64,000 nt of DNA from Pseudomonas sp. GGS8 (GCF_024168645.1 NZ_JALJWF010000001.1:1975001-2039000), one strand, 5' to 3'. Positions 7,625 through 17,070 are shown, counted from the stretch's first letter. Notes: generated by a model from the sequence alone, not told the origin. Translations and numbers: made by a program.

Positions 7625-9295
7625 GTGAAACAGAACTCCCTGAATGGATGGTTCAAGAGCGGCGCCCCCGGCGTCTGGATCAGCGGCGGCGCGGTGTCCA
7701 TTGCGGTCATCATGACCATTGGCCTGCTGGCGGTCATTGCCGTGCGCGGTCTGGGGCACTTCTGGCCGGCGGACCTGATCCACGCCAATTACGACGTGCC
7801 GGGCCAGGCCAATCACCTGGTGATTGGCGAAGTGGTGCAGAAGGAAGAAGTGCCACGCGAGCGCCTGAAAACCGCTGGCCTGCCGGTGCCCGATCAAGGC
7901 CCTGAGTTCATGACCCGCGAGCTGATCAAGGTCGGCAACCGTGATCTGAACGGCACTGACTTCACCTGGATTGTCGGCGAGTGGCTGACCAACCAGAAGA
8001 CCCCGCCAGAGCTGATGACCATCGAGCGTCGCGAGTGGGGCAACTTCTACGGCTACCTGGTCAACGTCAAAGAGGACGGCAAGGTCATCGCTGAAGGCGA
8101 AGCCGCATGGCCTGAGTTGCAGGCCCGTGTCGATCGCGTCAACCAGTTGGCCGGGCAGCTCAAGAGCCTGGAAAAAACCGACATCGGCGCGATCAACGCC
8201 GGTCTCGAACGTGTGCGTCTGCACGGTCGCAAGCTGGAACTGGCCGGCCGTCTCGACGCTACCGCACAGGCGGACCTGGAGTCTGAGCGCGCCGAGCTGA
8301 ATGCCCGTTATCAGGAAGTCGAAGCGCGTCTGAACGACCTGCACAAGCAGTTCAACCGTGACAGCCTGACTGCTCGTGACGCGAACGGTAAAGAGGTCGA
8401 GATCGGCATCGGCAAAGTGGTTCACGCCTATCAGCCGAACGCCATGAGCACCTTTACCAAGGTTGGCTTCTACTTCAGCAAGGTCTGGGAATTCCTCAGT
8501 GATGACCCGCGCGAAGCCAACACCGAAGGCGGGATCTTCCCGGCGATTTTCGGCACCGTGATGATGACCCTGATCATGGCGATGATCGTCACTCCGTTCG
8601 GTGTGCTGGCGGCGGTCTACCTGCGTGAATACGCCAAGCAGAACACCCTGACTCGAGTGATCCGTATTGCGGTGAACAACCTGGCGGGCGTACCGGCGAT
8701 CGTTTACGGCGTGTTCGGCCTGGGCTTCTTCGTTTATGTGCTGGGCGGCTCGATCGACCGGTTGTTCTTCCCCGAAGCCTTGCCGGCGCCGACCTTCGGT
8801 ACGCCGGGTCTGCTGTGGGCTTCGTTGACCTTGGCCCTGCTAGCTGTGCCGGTGGTGATCGTGGCCACCGAAGAAGGCCTGGCGCGGATTCCTCGTACCG
8901 TGCGTGAAGGCTCGTTGGCCCTCGGCGCGACCAAGGCCGAGACCTTGTGGAAGATCGTGCTGCCGATGGCCAGCCCGGCAATGATGACCGGCATGATCCT
9001 CGCCGTGGCCCGCGCCGCCGGTGAAGTGGCACCGTTGATGCTGGTAGGTGTGGTGAAACTGGCACCGTCGCTGCCGCTGGATGGCAACTACCCCTACCTG
9101 CACCTGGACCAGAAGATCATGCACCTGGGCTTCCACATTTATGATGTCGGCTTCCAGAGCCCGAACGTCGAAGCCGCGCGGCCACTGGTGTACGCCACGG
9201 CGCTGCTGCTGGTGCTGGTGATCGCGACATTGAACCTGTCGGCCGTTTATATCCGTAACCATCTGCGGGAAAAATACAAAGCGCTGGATAGCTAA
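7625..9295 (+). CDS. pstA: phosphate ABC transporter permease PstA (long form)
   Basis: The second channel subunit, 556 residues against about 296 in E. coli. It starts at GTG after an AAGGTAG ribosome site. TM1 (about residues 18-42) leads into a soluble insert of roughly 230 residues. This insert includes a charged helical stretch around residues 165-250 with coiled-coil character (RVNQLAGQLKSLEKT). The typical PstA permease domain follows, with the EAA loop REGSLALGATKAETLWKIVL. Both permeases having large soluble inserts suggests the two inserts meet each other outside the membrane. It ends before an inverted repeat and pstB. Confidence 0.93.
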   Translation: MKQNSLNGWFKSGAPGVWISGGAVSIAVIMTIGLLAVIAVRGLGHFWPADLIHANYDVPGQANHLVIGEVVQKEEVPRERLKTAGLPVPDQGPEFMTRELIKVGNRDLNGTDFTWIVGEWLTNQKTPPELMTIERREWGNFYGYLVNVKEDGKVIAEGEAAWPELQARVDRVNQLAGQLKSLEKTDIGAINAGLERVRLHGRKLELAGRLDATAQADLESERAELNARYQEVEARLNDLHKQFNRDSLTARDANGKEVEIGIGKVVHAYQPNAMSTFTKVGFYFSKVWEFLSDDPREANTEGGIFPAIFGTVMMTLIMAMIVTPFGVLAAVYLREYAKQNTLTRVIRIAVNNLAGVPAIVYGVFGLGFFVYVLGGSIDRLFFPEALPAPTFGTPGLLWASLTLALLAVPVVIVATEEGLARIPRTVREGSLALGATKAETLWKIVLPMASPAMMTGMILAVARAAGEVAPLMLVGVVKLAPSLPLDGNYPYLHLDQKIMHLGFHIYDVGFQSPNVEAARPLVYATALLLVLVIATLNLSAVYIRNHLREKYKALDS

Positions 9296-9314
9296 GTTAA
9301 TGGGGCGCCGCTGT

Positions 9315-9423
9315 CCCTTGTGGGAGCTGGCTTGTCGGATCGCCGCACCGCTGCGATGCAGACGACGCGGTCTATCAGTAACACCGCAGTGATGCCATCG
9401 CAGGCAAGCCAGCTCCCACAGGG
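9315..9423. repeat. long inverted repeat between pstA and pstB
   Basis: CCCTTGTGGGAGCTGGCTTG and its reverse complement enclose about 70 bases that themselves contain weaker complementary parts. The same GTGGGAGCTGG core recurs at 34209-34239 between clpV and vgrG. It may attenuate read-through or stabilise the upstream mRNA. Confidence 0.85.
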
Positions 9424-9516
9424 ACCGGCGTCAGACATAGATTTTGGGTAACCCGCCGGTTCGATCACGAGGCCAGCGGTTCAACGAACCGAATTTGTTA
9501 GCACAGGGAGCCTCCC

Positions 9517-10350
9517 ATGCAGCACGAAGCACACACTCACGGCATCAACATGTCGGCCCTGGGCCGCGACAAACAGAGCCTGAGTCTCGAGCAGGAAACC
9601 GTGGCCATCGAAGTGCCGGGGCTGAGCCTGTTCTACGGCGAAAAACAAGCGCTGTATGACGTCAGCATGAATATCCCGAAACAGCGCGTGACCGCCTTCA
9701 TCGGCCCGTCCGGCTGCGGCAAGTCCACGCTGCTGCGCACTTTCAACCGCATGAACGACCTGGTGGACGGCTGCCGCGTCGAAGGCGCGATCAACCTCTA
9801 CGGCAACAACATCTACCGCAAGGGCGAGGACGTGGCCGAGCTGCGTCGCCGGGTTGGCATGGTGTTCCAGAAGCCCAACCCGTTCCCGAAAACCATCTAT
9901 GAAAACGTGGTTTACGGCCTGCGCATCCAGGGCATCAACAAGAAACGCATCCTCGACGAAGCCGTTGAGTGGGCGTTGAAAGGCGCGGCGCTGTGGGATG
10001 AGGTCAAGGATCGTCTGCACGAGTCGGCACTTGGTCTGTCCGGCGGTCAGCAGCAACGTCTGGTGATTGCCCGCACCATCGCCGTGGAGCCGGAAGTGCT
10101 GCTGCTCGACGAGCCGTGCTCGGCACTCGACCCGATCTCCACGTTGAAGGTCGAAGAGCTGATCTACGAACTGAAATCCAAGTTCACCATTGTTATCGTG
10201 ACCCACAACATGCAACAGGCCGCGCGGGTTTCCGACTACACGGCATTCATGTATATGGGCAAACTGGTGGAGTTCGGCGACACCGACACCCTGTTCACCA
10301 ATCCGGCGAAGAAGCAGACCGAAGACTACATCACCGGTCGTTACGGCTAG
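9517..10350 (+). CDS. pstB: phosphate ABC transporter ATP-binding protein PstB
   Basis: The 277-residue cytoplasmic ATPase powers phosphate import. It carries Walker [10 protein letters not shown] (residues 63-71), the Q-loop [10 protein letters not shown], the ABC signature LSGGQQQR, Walker [14 protein letters not shown] and the switch histidine in [10 protein letters not shown]. The N-terminus is about 25 residues longer than E. coli PstB and histidine-rich. The ATG follows a CAGGGAGCC ribosome site. It is followed by phoU after 71 bases, with which it normally forms the PhoR-inhibiting complex. Confidence 0.96.
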   Translation: MQHEAHTHGINMSALGRDKQSLSLEQETVAIEVPGLSLFYGEKQALYDVSMNIPKQRVTAFIGPSGCGKSTLLRTFNRMNDLVDGCRVEGAINLYGNNIYRKGEDVAELRRRVGMVFQKPNPFPKTIYENVVYGLRIQGINKKRILDEAVEWALKGAALWDEVKDRLHESALGLSGGQQQRLVIARTIAVEPEVLLLDEPCSALDPISTLKVEELIYELKSKFTIVIVTHNMQQAARVSDYTAFMYMGKLVEFGDTDTLFTNPAKKQTEDYITGRYG

Positions 10351-10421
10351 GAAGCTGTTGTTGCTCACTGAACTGACGCTGCGGTCCACCGCACCTTACC
10401 GGACGCTCCAAGGACGCCAAC

Positions 10422-11183
10422 ATGATTAGTAAAGAAGGCCTTACCCATCACATCTCCCAGCAGTTCAACGCTGAGCTCGAGGAAGTGCGCAGCCACCTCC
10501 TGGCTATGGGCGGGCTGGTCGAGAAGCAGGTCAACGACGCGGTCACCGCGCTGATCGAGGCCGACTCCGGCCTGGCCCAGCAAGTGCGCGAGGTCGACGA
10601 CCAGATCAACCAGATGGAACGCAACATCGACGAAGAATGCCTGCGCATTCTGGCCCGTCGTCAGCCGGCGGCGTCGGACTTGCGTCTGATCATCAGCATC
10701 TCCAAATCGGTGATCGACCTCGAGCGTATCGGCGACGAAGCCACCAAGATCGCCCGTCGCGCCATTCAGTTGTGCGAAGAAGGCGAAGCGCCGCGCGGTT
10801 ACGTCGAGGTTCGTCACATCGGCGACCAGGTGCGCAACATGGTTCGCGATGCGCTGGACGCGTTTGCCCGCTTCGACGCCGACCTGGCGCTGTCGGTGGC
10901 GCAGTACGACAAGATCATCGACCGCGAATACAAGACCGCGTTGCGCGAACTGGCCACCTACATGATGGAAGACCCGCGCTCTATCTCGCGCGTCTTGAGC
11001 ATTATCTGGGTGCTGCGTTCCCTGGAGCGGATCGGCGATCACGCGCGCAATATCTCGGAACTGGTGATTTATCTGGTGCGCGGCACTGACGTGCGTCACC
11101 TGGGCCTTAAGCGCATGAAGGAAGAAGTGGAAGGCACAAGTGCCGAAACCGCTAATGTTCCGGACAAAGCTGACGATAAGTAA
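10422..11183 (+). CDS. phoU: phosphate signalling regulator PhoU
   Basis: The 253-residue cytoplasmic protein consists of two three-helix repeats. Each carries the metal-binding E/DxxxD pattern of the family (DDQINQMERNIDEE in the first repeat, RIGDHARNISELV in the second). PhoU links the Pst transporter to PhoR, keeping PhoR from activating PhoB when phosphate is ample. An AAGGACG ribosome site precedes the ATG. A strong intrinsic terminator follows, marking the end of the pst-phoU unit. Confidence 0.96.
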   Translation: MISKEGLTHHISQQFNAELEEVRSHLLAMGGLVEKQVNDAVTALIEADSGLAQQVREVDDQINQMERNIDEECLRILARRQPAASDLRLIISISKSVIDLERIGDEATKIARRAIQLCEEGEAPRGYVEVRHIGDQVRNMVRDALDAFARFDADLALSVAQYDKIIDREYKTALRELATYMMEDPRSISRVLSIIWVLRSLERIGDHARNISELVIYLVRGTDVRHLGLKRMKEEVEGTSAETANVPDKADDK

Positions 11184-11195
11184 GGTTGCCCAAGA

Positions 11196-11228
11196 AAAAG
11201 CGCCCGGCCTCTTGGCCGGGCGTTTTTG
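11196..11228 (+). terminator. intrinsic terminator after phoU
   Basis: A perfect 9-base-pair stem CGCCCGGCC/GGCCGGGCG with a four-base loop is followed by five T and preceded by A-rich bases. The A tract before and T tract after could let it work in both directions. Confidence 0.92.
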
Positions 11229-11364
11229 TTTGCGTGGCTTTCGAATTGAAACGCCGAATTGAAAAGCAGCACCCGCGAACGAAAAGTCCCGGCGTGACTG
11301 AAGAGTTTTGGCAAAGTGCCATCAGCCAGCGTTATGCTTGCCGGGATTTTTAAAGGGGTGTTGG

Positions 11365-12315
11365 ATGAGCAAGATCAGTGTGTTGGTCGTGGACGATGCG
11401 TCGTTCATTCGTGACCTGGTAAAAAAGTGTCTGCGCAACTACTTCCCGGGCATCCGGACCGAAGATGCAGTCAACGGTAAAAAGGCCCAGGCCATGCTGG
11501 CCAAGGAAGCGTTCGACCTGGTTCTGTGCGACTGGGAAATGCCGGAAATGTCCGGTCTGGAGCTGCTGACCTGGTGCCGCGAGCAGGACAACCTCAAGAC
11601 CATGCCGTTCGTGATGGTGACCAGCCGTGGCGATAAAGAGAACGTCGTCCAGGCGATCCAGGCCGGGGTTTCCGGCTACGTCAGCAAGCCATTCACCAAC
11701 GAGCAGCTGTTGACCAAGGTCAAGCAGGCCCTGAACAAGGTCGGCAAGCTCGATACCTTGATGAACAGCGCGCCGACCAAAATGAACTCGGCGTTCGGCA
11801 ACGATTCCCTGAGCGCATTGACCGGCGGTAAAGCGGCGGTGGTTGCACCCTCGGCAGCAGTGGTCAACCCGTTCGCTAAACCTGCCGGCGCTGCGCCTGC
11901 CCAGGCTGCCGCGCCGTCTCGCGGCCTGCTCAACAACCCGCCGGTCAAGGCGCCTGCCGCTGCCTCCGCATCAGCTGGCGGTCGTGGCCAAGGCCAACTG
12001 CGCCTGTCGAGCGGTACTCAGCAATGCGTGATCAAGGCCTTGAGCATCAAGGAAGCGCTGCTGGTGGTGAAACGTACCGACACCTTGCCGCAAGTCCTCG
12101 ACAACGCCGTGCTCGATCTGGAGCAGGGCGACAACGCCGAAACTGCCCGTCTCAACGGCTACCTGCACGCCATCGTCGCCCACGAGCCGAAGCCGGACAG
12201 CGAGTGGCTGCAACTGACGTTCCGCTTTGTCGACCAGGATGCGCAGAAGCTCGACTACATCTCGCGTCTGATCGCCCGTGGCACGGCGCAGAAGCATTTC
12301 GTACCGGGCGCGTAA
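11365..12315 (+). CDS. response regulator with a C-terminal PilZ-like domain
   Basis: The 316-residue product has a CheY-like receiver at residues 1-125 with the acidic pair D10/D11, phospho-acceptor D56 (LVLCDWEMP) and K in VSKPF. A linker rich in alanine and proline (about 150-210) joins a C-terminal domain of about 105 residues. That domain ends with a helix pattern (DAQKLDYISRLIARGTAQ) resembling the tail of PilZ domains. I do not see the RxxxR c-di-GMP motif, so ligand binding is doubtful. No output DNA-binding domain is present. ATG at MSKISVLVV follows AAGGGGTG. Its conserved place beside phoU, as in P. aeruginosa PA5364, hints at a phosphate or surface link, which is inference. Confidence 0.8.
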   Translation: MSKISVLVVDDASFIRDLVKKCLRNYFPGIRTEDAVNGKKAQAMLAKEAFDLVLCDWEMPEMSGLELLTWCREQDNLKTMPFVMVTSRGDKENVVQAIQAGVSGYVSKPFTNEQLLTKVKQALNKVGKLDTLMNSAPTKMNSAFGNDSLSALTGGKAAVVAPSAAVVNPFAKPAGAAPAQAAAPSRGLLNNPPVKAPAAASASAGGRGQGQLRLSSGTQQCVIKALSIKEALLVVKRTDTLPQVLDNAVLDLEQGDNAETARLNGYLHAIVAHEPKPDSEWLQLTFRFVDQDAQKLDYISRLIARGTAQKHFVPGA

Positions 12316-12334
12316 TCTTCGCCACCTGACAGCT

Positions 12335-12365
12335 GATCATTCCCACGCTCTGCGTGGGAATGATC
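12335..12365. repeat. perfect hairpin of the GATC-TTCCCACGC family
   Basis: A 14-base-pair perfect stem (GATCATTCCCACGC with a TCT loop) lies just after the response regulator gene. Near-copies occur at 41120-41150 and 61950-61980. No T tract follows, so it is better treated as a dispersed palindromic repeat than as a simple terminator. Confidence 0.85.
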
Positions 12366-12444
12366 ATTTGAAACATCTGTCGACTACGCGGGTCCATTTC
12401 TGCTGCTAGGCTCCTTTCCAGGCCTACTCAACAGAATTTTGCCC

Positions 12445-13341
12445 ATGCTCGCGCGCCTGCTGTTTTTCTGTGGTCTTTTCATGGCCTCCACCTCGGCTGT
12501 GGCCATGACGATCTACAGGTCCACTGATGCCAGTGGTGTGGTCTCTTACAGCGACCGCCCCACCAAAGGCGCGAAGGTGTTCGTTTTTCGCGACCGAATG
12601 GTCGAACACCTTGAGCGGCAGGTGTACCTCGACATCAAGAGGCTGAATGGCATGGACAGCGTGTTCGTGCGCAACGACCTGTATGCGCCGGTCGAGATCG
12701 AGCTGAGTTTCGACGGGCTGCAGAACGTCAGCGGAGCGCCGAGCCGACCGATCCGGCGGGTGATGCCGGCGCGCAGTAACCTTCGTCTGGCCCTGCTCAC
12801 GCCGACGAAGGCCGGAAGGCCGATCGTGTATAACCCAAGGTTCGCATATTCCCTGGGCGACCCCTCAGGGGCTGCCATGGCCTATCGATATCCGTTGCCC
12901 TGGCGTGGCGGTCCGTTTCGGCTGACCCAGGGCCCCAATGGCCAATACAGCCACTACGGACCGAAGAACCGTTACGCGATGGACATCGCCATGCCCGAAG
13001 GCACGCCGATCATCGCGGCGCGCGGCGGGGTGGTGGTGAAAACCGAGAATGGCCAGACCGGGCGCGGCAACGATCCGTCGGGCAATTTCGTGCGGGTGTT
13101 GCACGATGACGGGACCATGGGCGTGTACCTGCACCTCAAGAAAGGTTCAGTCTGCGTACGGGAAGGTCAGCGGGTAGTGGTGGGCAGTGCGCTGGCGCTG
13201 TCGGGCAATACCGGCAATAGCAGCGGCCCGCACCTGCACTTCGTGGTGCAGCGCAATACCGGATTGGGGCTGGTGTCGATTCCGTACCAGTTCAATCAAC
13301 CGGTGGGGGCGTTACCCAACTTTGCGTTAGGCAAGAAGTGA
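12445..13341 (+). CDS. secreted M23-family peptidoglycan peptidase
   Basis: The 298-residue product starts with a signal peptide (MLARLLFFCGLFMASTSAVA) and so acts in the periplasm or envelope. Residues about 22-60 resemble a DUF4124 segment (IYRSTDASGVVSYSDRP). The C-terminal half is a LytM/M23 domain. Likely zinc ligands are the histidine in QYSHYG, the aspartate in RYAMDIAMPEGTP, and HLHFVV. All appear present, so the enzyme is predicted active on peptide cross-links of peptidoglycan, or to be an amidase activator if the second histidine is missing in practice. Start: ATG is preferred to an upstream TTG two codons earlier. Confidence 0.85.
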   Translation: MLARLLFFCGLFMASTSAVAMTIYRSTDASGVVSYSDRPTKGAKVFVFRDRMVEHLERQVYLDIKRLNGMDSVFVRNDLYAPVEIELSFDGLQNVSGAPSRPIRRVMPARSNLRLALLTPTKAGRPIVYNPRFAYSLGDPSGAAMAYRYPLPWRGGPFRLTQGPNGQYSHYGPKNRYAMDIAMPEGTPIIAARGGVVVKTENGQTGRGNDPSGNFVRVLHDDGTMGVYLHLKKGSVCVREGQRVVVGSALALSGNTGNSSGPHLHFVVQRNTGLGLVSIPYQFNQPVGALPNFALGKK

Positions 13342-13358
13342 AGGCGATGGCGATCTAC

Positions 13359-13490
13359 TGTGGCGAGGGAGCTTGCTCCCGCTCGGCTGCGCAGCAGTCG
13401 CCATTCAGCCAACGCGGTCTGCCTGAGTAAACGCGGCAGCCGGTTTTGGGGCCGCTCCGCAGCCCAGCGGGAGCAAGCTCCCTCGCCACA
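13359..13490. repeat. long inverted repeat between convergent peptidase and corC genes
   Basis: TGTGGCGAGGGAGCTTGCTC and its reverse complement flank about 80 bases. The pair sits exactly in the convergent gap, where it can act on both mRNAs. This GAGGGAGCTTGCTCCC core is a third REP class in the window. Confidence 0.85.
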
Positions 13491-13517
13491 AGAGCCCGCT
13501 CACCACCGCAAGCACGC

Positions 13518-14858
13518 TTAATCGAGCAGCAACACCTTCGCCAATATGATCTTCGGTCCTTTCATCTTCTTGATGATGATCCGCAAACCTTCTACCTCTA
13601 GCACTTCTTCCTCTTCCGGCACCCGTTTCAGGGTTTCGTAGACCAGCCCGGCAAGGGTTTCGGCTTCGATGTGGTCCAGGTCGATACCCAGCAGGCGTTC
13701 CACCTTGAACAGCGGTGTATCGCCCCGCACCAGCAGTTTACCCGGCTGATAGGCGAGGATCCCGCGCTCAGCCTTGCGGTGTTCGTCCTGAATGTCGCCC
13801 ACCAGCACTTCCAGCACGTCTTCCATGGTCAGGTAGCCGATGATGTTGCCATCGGCTTCCTCGACCACGGCGAAATGCGAGCCGCCCTTGCGAAACTGCT
13901 CCAGCAGTTGCGACAGCGGCATGTGCCGCGACACGCGCTCCAGCGGCCGGGTCAGTTCGGCGAGGTTGAACGACTCGGGAATGTGATCCAGGGCAGCCAG
14001 TTCCAGCAGCAGATCCTTGATGTGCAGCAGGCCGACGAACTCCTGGCGCTCGCTGTCGTACACCGGGTAGCGGCTGAATTTGTGGCGACGGAACAACGCC
14101 AGGATTTCCTTGAGCGGTGCGTTGTACTCAAGGGTGATCAGGTCTTCCCGGGAGTTGGCCCAGTCGACCACTTCCAGCTCGCCCATTTCCACCGCCGAGG
14201 CCAGTACACGCATGCCTTGGTCGCTCGGGTCCTGGCCACGGCTGGAGTGCAGGATCAGTTTCAGTTCTTCACGGCTGTAATGGTGCTCGTGGTGTGGGCC
14301 GGGCTCACCTTGGCCTGCGATGCGCAGGATCTGGTTGGCGCTGGCGTTGAGCAAGTAGATGGCCGGGTACATGGCCCAGTAGAACAAGTACAGCGGCACC
14401 GCGGTCCACAGCGACAGCAACTCGGGTTTGCGGATGGCCCAGGATTTCGGTGCCAGTTCACCGACCACGATGTGCAGGTACGAAATGATGAAGAACGCCG
14501 TGAAGAACGAAACCGCCTTGACCACTTCAGCGGAATCTACGCCCACGGCACTCAGCACAGGCTCCAGCAGGTGCGCGAACGCCGGTTCGCCGACCCAGCC
14601 CAGGCCCAGAGAGGCGAGGGTGATACCCAACTGGCACGCTGACAGGTAAGCATCGAGCTGACTGTGCACGGTGCGCAGGATATGCCCGCGCCAGCCGTTT
14701 TGTTCAGCGATGGCTTCGACCCGGGTCGAGCGCAATTTGACCATGGCAAATTCTGCCGCAACGAAAAAGCCGTTGAGCAAAACCAGGATCAGAGCAAAAA
14801 GAATCATGCCGAAATCGGCGAAGAGTGTCGCGAGGGTCAAGCCAGGGGAAGGGTCCAT
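13518..14858 (-). CDS. CorC/HlyC-family CNNM transporter-like membrane protein
   Basis: The 446-residue protein has an N-terminal DUF21/CNNM membrane domain. It starts FALILVLLNGFFVAAEFAMVK, has a conserved SCQLGITLASLGLGW-like segment, and contains three to four TM helices. Two CBS domains (about residues 215-335) and a C-terminal CorC_HlyC domain (about 350-440) follow. Family members are linked to magnesium or cobalt efflux and ion homeostasis at the inner membrane; the hemolysin name is historical. A TTG ten codons upstream is possible, but ATG at MDPSPGLTL is the natural start. The gene lies upstream of, and on the same strand as, nothing in a tight operon. Confidence 0.85.
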   Translation of the reverse strand: MDPSPGLTLATLFADFGMILFALILVLLNGFFVAAEFAMVKLRSTRVEAIAEQNGWRGHILRTVHSQLDAYLSACQLGITLASLGLGWVGEPAFAHLLEPVLSAVGVDSAEVVKAVSFFTAFFIISYLHIVVGELAPKSWAIRKPELLSLWTAVPLYLFYWAMYPAIYLLNASANQILRIAGQGEPGPHHEHHYSREELKLILHSSRGQDPSDQGMRVLASAVEMGELEVVDWANSREDLITLEYNAPLKEILALFRRHKFSRYPVYDSERQEFVGLLHIKDLLLELAALDHIPESFNLAELTRPLERVSRHMPLSQLLEQFRKGGSHFAVVEEADGNIIGYLTMEDVLEVLVGDIQDEHRKAERGILAYQPGKLLVRGDTPLFKVERLLGIDLDHIEAETLAGLVYETLKRVPEEEEVLEVEGLRIIIKKMKGPKIILAKVLLLD

Positions 14859-14981
14859 GATGGAGTTTTGCGGGTTCCGTGTGTTCAAAAGGAAAGAAAA
14901 AAGTGCGCCTGAAGGGCAGGCACAAGTCAGCCAATGTAGCCGCTGACTGGGCAGTTGCCTAGTGGCGAGTGCTAGTCGGTA

Positions 14982-16304
14982 TCAGTCGGTGGCGCTGATC
15001 ACGCGGGATTTGGTGACCTGGGCCGGCGCAAAATGGCAGGTAAACGTGCTGCCATGCCCCGGCACACTGCTGATTTCCATGCGTGCCCGGTGGCGTAGCA
15101 ATACGTGCTTGACGATGGCCAGCCCCAGCCCGGTGCCGCCGGTGTTGGAGTTGCGGCTGGAATCGACGCGGTAGAAGCGCTCAGTCAGGCGCGGCAGGTG
15201 CTTGCTGTCGATGCCGATCCCTGAATCCTGCACGCTCAGGTGTGCACCTTGCTCGTCGCCCCACCAGCGAATGCGGATATTGCCCTCGGCTGGGGTGTAT
15301 TTCACCGCGTTGAACACCAGATTGGAAAACGCACTGCGCAGTTCGGCTTCACTGCCCTTGAGCAGAATCGTCGGGTCGGCTTCCAGGGTGATGCGCTGGT
15401 TTTTCTGACCGGAAAGTTGCTGAGCATCGCTCTTGATCGATTGCAGCAGGCTGTCGATGGACACCGGCTGGTTGTCCGACGGGTAATCGGTGGCTTCCAG
15501 TTTGGCCAGCAACAGCAAATCGTTAAGCAAAGTCTGCATGCGCCCGCCCTGTTGCTGCATTTGCTGCAGGGCACGGGTCCAGCGTGGATTCACGTCCTCG
15601 ACGTTATCGAGCAGGGTTTCCAGGTAGCCGCAAATCACCGTCAGGGGCGTGCGCAGCTCATGGGACACGTTGGCGATGAAGTCTTTGCGCATCTGCTCCA
15701 GCTGATGGATACGCGTTACGTCGCGCACCAGCATCAAGTGTTCGTTGTTGCCGTAGCGGGTGATGTACAGCTGAATGCGCAGGCGATCGTTGATTGGCGA
15801 GGGGATTTCCAATGGCTCGGCGTAGTTGTCCTGCTCGAAGTATTCCTTGAAGCGCGGATGGCGCACCAGGTTGGTCACCGGCTGGCCGCTGTCTTGAGGA
15901 GTCTTGAGACCCAGCAGGGTTTCAGCCGCACGGTTCCACCATTCAAGGTTGCCGTCGCTGTCGAGCATGATCACTGCGTCTTTCAGCGCGGCAGTGGACT
16001 CCTGGACCCGGTCGATCACCGCTTGCAGGCGCCCGCGGACCCGTTGGTCGCGGCGTTGCAGGTGATAGATGCTGTCGAACACTTCGCCCCACAGGCCGTA
16101 GCCGTCGGGCGGTGCTTCATCGGGTTGGTGCAGGCGCAGCCATTCGTGCAGGCGCAGCAGCTGTTTGAGGGTCCAGGCCAGGTAAACACCCAGGCCCACG
16201 GCGAGGCTCCAGCCGTAGTAGCCGGAAATCAGGCCGATCACCAGGCAGGTGGTGACCAGCAACAGCATGTGGCGAATCAGGGTGCCATGCCAGTTTTGGT
16301 TCAC
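14982..16304 (-). CDS. phoR: phosphate-regulon sensor histidine kinase PhoR
   Basis: The 440-residue inner-membrane kinase has a hydrophobic N-terminus (about residues 11-45) without a large periplasmic loop, as usual for PhoR. A PAS domain (about 100-190) precedes the HisKA box SHELRTPLTV with phospho-acceptor H215. The ATPase domain shows the N-box FSNLVFNAVKYTP, the G1 DSGIGID and the G2 GTGLGLAIVKHV. It phosphorylates PhoB when the Pst-PhoU complex signals low phosphate. The start is a GTG. The gene follows phoB by 39 bases on the same strand, so the two form a phoBR operon. Confidence 0.96.
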   Translation of the reverse strand: MNQNWHGTLIRHMLLLVTTCLVIGLISGYYGWSLAVGLGVYLAWTLKQLLRLHEWLRLHQPDEAPPDGYGLWGEVFDSIYHLQRRDQRVRGRLQAVIDRVQESTAALKDAVIMLDSDGNLEWWNRAAETLLGLKTPQDSGQPVTNLVRHPRFKEYFEQDNYAEPLEIPSPINDRLRIQLYITRYGNNEHLMLVRDVTRIHQLEQMRKDFIANVSHELRTPLTVICGYLETLLDNVEDVNPRWTRALQQMQQQGGRMQTLLNDLLLLAKLEATDYPSDNQPVSIDSLLQSIKSDAQQLSGQKNQRITLEADPTILLKGSEAELRSAFSNLVFNAVKYTPAEGNIRIRWWGDEQGAHLSVQDSGIGIDSKHLPRLTERFYRVDSSRNSNTGGTGLGLAIVKHVLLRHRARMEISSVPGHGSTFTCHFAPAQVTKSRVISATD

Positions 16305-16343
16305 GGAAAATATGCGTCCTTGTCAGCGAGTCTGGCGGTCTGC

Positions 16344-17033
16344 TCAGGCCTTGGTGGAAAACCGGTAGCCGGTGCCGCGCACGGTTTGTACCAGATTTTC
16401 GTAGGCATCGCCGAGGGCTTTGCGCAGGCGACGGATGTGCACGTCGACAGTGCGCTCTTCGACGTAGACATTGCCGCCCCAGACCTGATCCAGCAACTGG
16501 CCGCGGGTGTAGGCGCGTTCCTGGTGGGTCATGAAGAATTGCAGCAAACGGTACTCGGTCGGGCCCATCTCGGCAGGTTTGCCGTCGATGGTCACGCGGT
16601 GGCTGATCGGATCCAGCAGCAGGCCGCCGACTTCGATCGGCGCTTCGCCATCGGTCGGGCCTGCGCGACGCAGCACGGCTTTGAGGCGTGCAACCAGCTC
16701 ACGGGGGGAAAATGGTTTGGTGATGTAGTCGTCGGCACCGACTTCCAGGCCCTGGATCTTGTTGTCCTCTTCACCCTTGGCGGTGAGCATGATGATCGGG
16801 ATATCTCCGGTCAGCTCGTCGCGCTTGAGGCGGCGGGCCAACTCGATGCCGGAGGTGCCGGGCAGCATCCAGTCGAGCAGAATCAGGTCCGGTTTGCGGT
16901 CGACGATAATGGCATGGGCCTGCTGGGAGTTCTCCGCCTCCAGGCAGTCATAACCGGCCATTTCCAACGCAACGGCGATCATTTCGCGAATGGGCGCTTC
17001 GTCGTCGACGATCAGAATGCTCCTGCCAACCAT
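16344..17033 (-). CDS. phoB: phosphate-regulon response regulator PhoB
   Basis: The 229-residue transcription factor has a receiver domain with D10/D11, phospho-acceptor D54 ([10 protein letters not shown]) and K in [10 protein letters not shown]. The OmpR-type winged helix has recognition-helix region [16 protein letters not shown]. When phosphorylated it binds PHO boxes, including those before pstS, pstC and its own gene in this window, recruiting sigma-70 polymerase. It is the first gene of phoBR and is autoregulated through the box at 17071-17104. Confidence 0.97.
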   Translation of the reverse strand: MVGRSILIVDDEAPIREMIAVALEMAGYDCLEAENSQQAHAIIVDRKPDLILLDWMLPGTSGIELARRLKRDELTGDIPIIMLTAKGEEDNKIQGLEVGADDYITKPFSPRELVARLKAVLRRAGPTDGEAPIEVGGLLLDPISHRVTIDGKPAEMGPTEYRLLQFFMTHQERAYTRGQLLDQVWGGNVYVEERTVDVHIRRLRKALGDAYENLVQTVRGTGYRFSTKA

Positions 17034-17045
17034 GCCTTAATCCTC

Positions 17046-17063
17046 TTGTCATTTAACTGTCTT
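17046..17063 (+). promoter_or_regulatory. possible second PHO box facing the COG4315 gene
   Basis: TTGTCAT and CTGTCTT are direct repeats at 11-base spacing on the plus strand, just inside the phoB leader. Nine to ten bases on is an AT-rich TAGATAAC that could be a minus-10, about 100 bases before the COG4315 gene. The match is weaker than the other three and may be chance. Confidence 0.4.
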
Positions 17064-17070
17064 GCGCCGC

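Noticed and set aside
5660..8425. 921-codon open frame on the minus strand opposite pstC and pstA
   Set aside because: It mirrors the codons of two certain genes on the other strand and its product is His/Gln-rich with no domain; long antisense frames are expected in GC-rich DNA.
711..13490. Repeated palindromes as a possible CRISPR array
   Set aside because: Copies are inverted pairs scattered between genes, not direct repeats with regular spacers, and no cas gene is present.
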